A program made the position numbers and the translations under genes. From NCBI GenBank assembly GCA_021158805.1, contig JAGGTZ010000216.1:1-16511 (forward strand): a DNA stretch of 16,511 nt, given 5' to 3'. The stretch comes from Thermoproteota archaeon. Lineage in GTDB: Archaea; Korarchaeota; Korarchaeia; Korarchaeales; Korarchaeaceae. A model generated the notes under the pieces. It was given only the letters and a program-made list of their open reading frames with translations, ran no database searches and had not been told where the DNA came from. Positions 13,071 to 16,511 of the stretch are shown here, one piece after another. Positions within the stretch are counted from its first letter, which is position 1. Each line of letters starts with the position of its first letter.

Positions 13071-14375
13071 ATGAGAGCAGGAGTCTCTAAAGGTGTCCTC
13101 TTCGCCGTGTTTCTCATCATAGGCATTCTCATTGGAGCAGCTGTAGGCTTTTCGGCTCCAGGTAAGGTCATCACTACCACTGTTACCCAGACATCCGTTG
13201 AGACAGTCACACAGACGGTCACTAAGACCACACCCAAACCGACTACCACAACTGCCCAGAAAGCGAAGAAGGTACTAGTCCTGTTCGATGTCGGTGGCAG
13301 AGGGGACTTGAGCTTTAACGATATGGCTTGGCTAGGAGCTGAAAAGGCTAAGAAGGAGCTGGGTGTAGAGATCTCATATCTAACTCCAAAATCCCTAGCT
13401 GACATGAAACCCTTGCTGGAAGAACTGTCAAGAAAGGGCGAATATGACCTTCTAGTCCTAGTAGGGTTCCTCTGGACCACACCACTCAATGAGACGGCTG
13501 ATAAATTCCCACAGCAGAAGTATGCGTTGATAGATGCTACTACTGGCGTAGTTAGGGATAATGAGGTGGACATACTCTTCAAGGAGCAGGAGGTTGCCTC
13601 ATTAATAGGTGTCATAGCCAGTGGTATGTCCTATGAGCTTGGAAGCGATAATATAGGGGCCTTAGTTGGTATGGACATCCCGCCACTATGGAGGTTCCAG
13701 ATAGGTTACTATTTCGGCGCTAAGTACTTTGAAAAGAAGACAGGGAAGCCAGTGAAGGTGACTTGGACGATAACTGGGACATTTACGGACCCAGCGACGG
13801 GGAAGCAATATACAGAGCAGATGCTAAAGCAGGGAATTAAGGTAGTCTATGGTTTAGCTGGAGCAACTCACCTGGGTGCCTTCACAGCGGTAAAGGAATG
13901 GGAGGAGCGGAAGGGAGAGAAGGTCTTTGCAATTGGACAGGATGCTTCTCAAGAGTGGATAGATCCCTATCATATCCCGATAAGCGGTAGGAAGAGGGTT
14001 GATGTCGCTGTGTACACAGCAATAGAGACGGTGGTCAAGGGAACTTGGAAGGGAGGAATAAATGCCTTGGGATTGAAGGAAGGTGGTGTTGGAATTGCCA
14101 CGATCGATGAGGTGAAGTGGTTCGCAGAGCAGGCCTACCAGGTCGGTAAGCTCAAGGACATGACTCCTGATGACGTAGTGAAGGTAGTTGAGGACCTGAG
14201 GAAGAGCTATATAAAGGATGAGGTCTGGAACTTAGTTAGGGAGCTAGAACAAAAGATAAGAAATGGCGAGATTGTATTCAAGAGCCCGATGAGCGTACAG
14301 GAGAGGGATCAGATAATAAAAGAACTTGAAGCCGGTAATCTCGATGCCGCTCTGGCCAAAGGAAGCGTGAGCTAA
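13071..14375 (+). CDS. BMP/PnrA-family substrate-binding protein of a nucleoside-type ABC importer
   Basis: This 434-residue extracellular binding protein has an N-terminal hydrophobic segment (about 8-27, VLFAVFLIIGILIGAAVGF) without a lipobox Cys, then a Thr-rich linker (about 34-62, many TTT/TVTQT repeats). This suggests it is tethered by an uncleaved or archaeal-type signal anchor with a possibly glycosylated stalk. The BMP domain begins near residue 67 with KVLVLFDVGGRGDLSFND and AWLGAEKAKKELG, the typical first strand and helix, and continues through LVVLVG-like and IGQDASQEWIDPY segments. BMP proteins bind purine or other nucleosides, or sometimes autoinducer-like sugars. It is the first gene of the operon and diverges from the PRT-HTH regulator. 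The substrate is inferred as nucleosides from the family and neighbours. Confidence 0.85.
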   Translation: MRAGVSKGVLFAVFLIIGILIGAAVGFSAPGKVITTTVTQTSVETVTQTVTKTTPKPTTTTAQKAKKVLVLFDVGGRGDLSFNDMAWLGAEKAKKELGVEISYLTPKSLADMKPLLEELSRKGEYDLLVLVGFLWTTPLNETADKFPQQKYALIDATTGVVRDNEVDILFKEQEVASLIGVIASGMSYELGSDNIGALVGMDIPPLWRFQIGYYFGAKYFEKKTGKPVKVTWTITGTFTDPATGKQYTEQMLKQGIKVVYGLAGATHLGAFTAVKEWEERKGEKVFAIGQDASQEWIDPYHIPISGRKRVDVAVYTAIETVVKGTWKGGINALGLKEGGVGIATIDEVKWFAEQAYQVGKLKDMTPDDVVKVVEDLRKSYIKDEVWNLVRELEQKIRNGEIVFKSPMSVQERDQIIKELEAGNLDAALAKGSVS

Positions 14376-14406
14376 ATTTTTCCCTTATTTTTTGAGGTAG
14401 TCCCTG
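14376..14406 (+). promoter_or_regulatory. T-rich junction between the binding-protein and ATPase genes, with Shine-Dalgarno
   Basis: The 31-nt gap carries ATTTTTCCCTTATTTTTT, a pyrimidine stretch like archaeal T-tract terminators, immediately followed by GAGGT, a Shine-Dalgarno-like site 9 nt before ATG 14407. Partial termination here would give more binding protein than ATPase, a common need in ABC importers. This regulatory role is an inference. Confidence 0.35.
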
Positions 14407-15900
14407 ATGCCAGCTATCTCCTTCGAAGATGTCTACAAGATATACCCTGATGGGAACATAGCGCTCAAGGGGGTATCCTTTCAAGTAGAGGAAGGGGAAA
14501 TCCATGGTCTACTCGGAGAAAACGGGGCTGGAAAGACGACATTAATGAGGATCCTCTATGGTGAGATAAAACCTTCCAGTGGAGCCATAAGGGTCTTCGG
14601 TAAAAAAATGAAGTTTGATGGACCATGGGACGCCATACGAATGGGAATAGGGATGGTTTATCAGAAATTCTCCCTTATTGGTGGCTTTACCGTCTTAGAA
14701 AACCTGTCTCTTTCAGCGCTTCCCTTAGGATTGCAGAGAGAGGATGTCCTTCACAGAGTAGAAGATATCATGGAGGAAATAGGTATGAAGATCCCGCTCC
14801 AAGAGAAAGTGGATCTACTGCCAGTTGGGGTGAGACAGAGGGTCGAGATAATTAAGGCATTAGTTAGGGATGCTAAGATTCTCATATTAGATGAACCAAC
14901 ATCCGTTTTAACTCCTTTGGAGGTGAAAGAGCTCTTTAGAGTTCTTAAGAAGCTCAAGGAGAAAGGCCTTACCATAATCTTCATTACACATAAGCTGAGG
15001 GAAGTCAAGGCAATAACGGACAGAGTGACGGTCCTAAGGAAAGGCAGGGTCATAGGGACTAGAGTAACAAACGAGGTTAGTGAGCTGGAACTGGCTAGAA
15101 TGATGGTAGGTAGGGAAGTGTTATTTAAGTTAGAGAGGAGAAGGGCAGAGCCCAGGGAAGAGGCCCTAGTCGTTAAGGAGTTGTGGGTGAGAGCAGATAA
15201 TGGTTTGTGGGCCGTTAAAGGGGTTAATTTAAGGCTGAGATATGGAGAGATACTAGGGATAGCTGGCGTTCAGGGCAACGGACAGAAGGAGCTTATTGAG
15301 GCGATAGTAGGGATAAGAAAACCTGAAAGAGGCTCTATAAAGTTGAAGGGTAGGAATTTAGTTGGAATGGATCCCTCTCAGATCTATAAGATGGGACTTG
15401 CCTACATACCAGACCTAAGGAGTACAGGACTAGTGATGGGAATGGACCTAGTGGGTAATTTGCTCCTCACTAGAATCGATGAGTTTACCATCAAATCTGT
15501 GGTGAGCTGGAAAGGTGCTACCTCCGAAACTAAGAACATTATAGACAGGTTCAGTATAGTTGCAGACAGCGTCAAAAAGCCGATTGAGAGGCTAAGTGGT
15601 GGGAACCAGCAGAAGTTCCTCTTGGCCAGAGAGATCTCTAGGGGGCCCGATATCATAGTTGCATCAGAACCTACCCATGGTCTAGATGTCGGCGCCACGG
15701 AGTACATCAGGAAGCAGCTAATAGACCTGAGAGATTCAGGAAAAGCCGTGCTCTTAGTATCCACTGACCTAGATGAAATAATGCAGCTCAGTGACAGGAT
15801 AGCCGTGATGTACGAGGGCAAGGTGGTAGCGGAGGGTCCCGCTGAGAACTTCACCCTTGATAGGCTAGGCCTCCTAATGGGTGGTATAGTTGGAGGCTGA
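14407..15900 (+). CDS. Double ABC-domain ATPase of nucleoside/simple-sugar importer (NupO/YufO-like)
   Basis: The 497-residue cytoplasmic ATPase has two fused ABC domains that power the importer. Domain 1: Walker A GENGAGKTT (37-45), Q-loop Gln86, signature LPVGVRQR (138-145), Walker B LILDEPTS (159-166), switch His195. Domain 2: the degenerate Walker A GVQGNGQKE (287-295) characteristic of this family, signature LSGGNQQK (396-403), and ASEPTHGLD (419-427) in place of the usual Walker B. The LPVGVRQRVE signature in domain 1 and GVQGNGQ in domain 2 match nucleoside (YufO/NupO) more than ribose or xylose ATPases. It follows the BMP gene after 31 nt and runs into the permease gene, so all three should act together at the membrane. 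Confidence 0.9.
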   Translation: MPAISFEDVYKIYPDGNIALKGVSFQVEEGEIHGLLGENGAGKTTLMRILYGEIKPSSGAIRVFGKKMKFDGPWDAIRMGIGMVYQKFSLIGGFTVLENLSLSALPLGLQREDVLHRVEDIMEEIGMKIPLQEKVDLLPVGVRQRVEIIKALVRDAKILILDEPTSVLTPLEVKELFRVLKKLKEKGLTIIFITHKLREVKAITDRVTVLRKGRVIGTRVTNEVSELELARMMVGREVLFKLERRRAEPREEALVVKELWVRADNGLWAVKGVNLRLRYGEILGIAGVQGNGQKELIEAIVGIRKPERGSIKLKGRNLVGMDPSQIYKMGLAYIPDLRSTGLVMGMDLVGNLLLTRIDEFTIKSVVSWKGATSETKNIIDRFSIVADSVKKPIERLSGGNQQKFLLAREISRGPDIIVASEPTHGLDVGATEYIRKQLIDLRDSGKAVLLVSTDLDEIMQLSDRIAVMYEGKVVAEGPAENFTLDRLGLLMGGIVGG

Positions 15901-16511
15901 GAAGTACCTACAGATCATGTTAGAGATAGCTGGCTCGATAGTTGCAGGGCTACTTGTAGCAGCCCTGATACTCATGTTGACGGGATATGATCCATGGCAA
16001 GGGCTGTACACGATGTTTATCGGGGGTCTAAGCGATCCAGACTATTTACTCAGCAGATCCTCCTTGATAATGATGACGGGTTTGGCTTTCGCGATACCGG
16101 CGTTGGCTTCCGCGTTTAACATCGGTGGGGAGGGGCAGATGTACGTAGGGGGCATGGTCGCCCTAGTCGTCTCTCTCTTAACCAAGAACGCGTTCCTATC
16201 CATATTATTTGGATCGTTGGCAGGAGGTGGCTTAGGCCTGCTCATAGGAGCTCTTAGAGCATATAGGCAGGTAAATGAGGTCATTACAGCTATAATGCTC
16301 AACTGGATCTTCTACTACCTCTCAATATATCTAATAACGGCCTACTATTACAATCCAATAGCCCCCTACAGGTCGCTATCGGTTCCTGAGGAGGCCCAGC
16401 TCGGTACGATAACTCTCTTCAATGCTAGGCTTCACGTTACCTTCTTCATATCACTAGCTCTTTCTCTGATAGCTTACTTCCTAGTGTTCTACACGAAGCT
16501 TGGTTACCAGA
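15890..16511 (+). CDS. Permease of nucleoside-type ABC importer (partial, 3' end off window)
   Basis: An open frame runs to the right edge with 207 codons and no stop. It is highly hydrophobic with several membrane helices and contains the family marks SAFNIGGEGQMYVGG and QVNEVITAIMLNW, typical of the BPD_transp_2 permeases of YufP/NupP-type nucleoside transporters. I give the TTG at 15890 as start because GGTGG lies just upstream; this overlaps the ATPase stop by 11 nt, as at two junctions in the cas operon. ATG 15917 is an alternative with a 16-nt gap. A second permease gene would be expected beyond the window. Confidence 0.82.
   Translation, partial: MEAEKYLQIMLEIAGSIVAGLLVAALILMLTGYDPWQGLYTMFIGGLSDPDYLLSRSSLIMMTGLAFAIPALASAFNIGGEGQMYVGGMVALVVSLLTKNAFLSILFGSLAGGGLGLLIGALRAYRQVNEVITAIMLNWIFYYLSIYLITAYYYNPIAPYRSLSVPEEAQLGTITLFNARLHVTFFISLALSLIAYFLVFYTKLGYQ

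Noticed and set aside
13013..13615. 200-codon open frame on minus opposite the BMP gene
   Set aside because: Low-complexity Ser/Thr/Val translation is what the antisense of the Thr-rich linker produces; the plus frame has clear BMP homology.
14278..14505. 75-codon minus-strand frame across the BMP-ATPase junction
   Set aside because: It spans the ends of two well-supported plus-strand genes and shows no recognisable protein features.

Overview
The window looks like part of a thermophilic archaeal chromosome, probably Thermoproteota (crenarchaeal) or korarchaeal. I base this on AGG/AGA-rich arginine codons, TATA-like boxes 24-30 nt ahead of most first-gene starts (a leaderless pattern), frequent GTG/TTG starts, a Csa3/Cas7/Cas5/Cas8 type I-A CRISPR cassette, an AbrB-PIN VapBC pair, a phosphoribosyltransferase-like HTH regulator, and a Thr-rich membrane-tethered solute-binding protein. 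The species is not identified. All calls come from reading the sequence; no database search was run.

Layout. (1) 1-3722, minus strand: a tightly overlapped type I-A CRISPR interference operon in the order csa3 - small subunit (csa5-like) - cas7 - cas5 - cas8a-like. The last gene runs off the left edge. No CRISPR array, adaptation genes or cas3/cas6 are present in the window. (2) 3768-5253: a universal stress protein gene diverging from a PadR regulator gene, which overlaps tail-to-tail with a UbiE/MenG-like methyltransferase gene. (3) 5499-8281: an ornithine cyclodeaminase/alanine dehydrogenase family gene on plus, convergent with and overlapped by a P1B metal-transporting ATPase gene on minus. 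The ATPase C-terminal tail is read antisense through about 200 bp of its neighbour. (4) 8412-9108, minus: a vapB-vapC toxin-antitoxin pair. (5) 9331-10266, plus: an aldo/keto reductase pseudogene with four small indels. (6) 10359-12143, minus: a secreted, C-terminally anchored metallophosphoesterase. (7) 12301-16511: a GfcR/PurR-like PRT-HTH regulator (minus) diverging from a BMP-type substrate-binding protein, a double ABC ATPase and the start of a permease (plus). This resembles nucleoside ABC importers.

The most coherent functional story is at the right end. A regulator with an intact PRPP-binding loop shares a promoter region with a BMP-family nucleoside-type importer. A perfect 8+2+8 bp palindrome over the regulator's start codon is a candidate operator. 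At the left end, the CRISPR effector operon is headed by its own CARF regulator. The middle contains separate metabolic and housekeeping genes and one decayed gene. I found no convincing wholly new multi-gene system. The items most worth checking are the palindrome at the regulator start, the antisense-overlapping ATPase tail, the divergent CRISPR subunits, and the metallophosphoesterase with an altered catalytic motif. No stretch longer than 300 bases lacks a gene.
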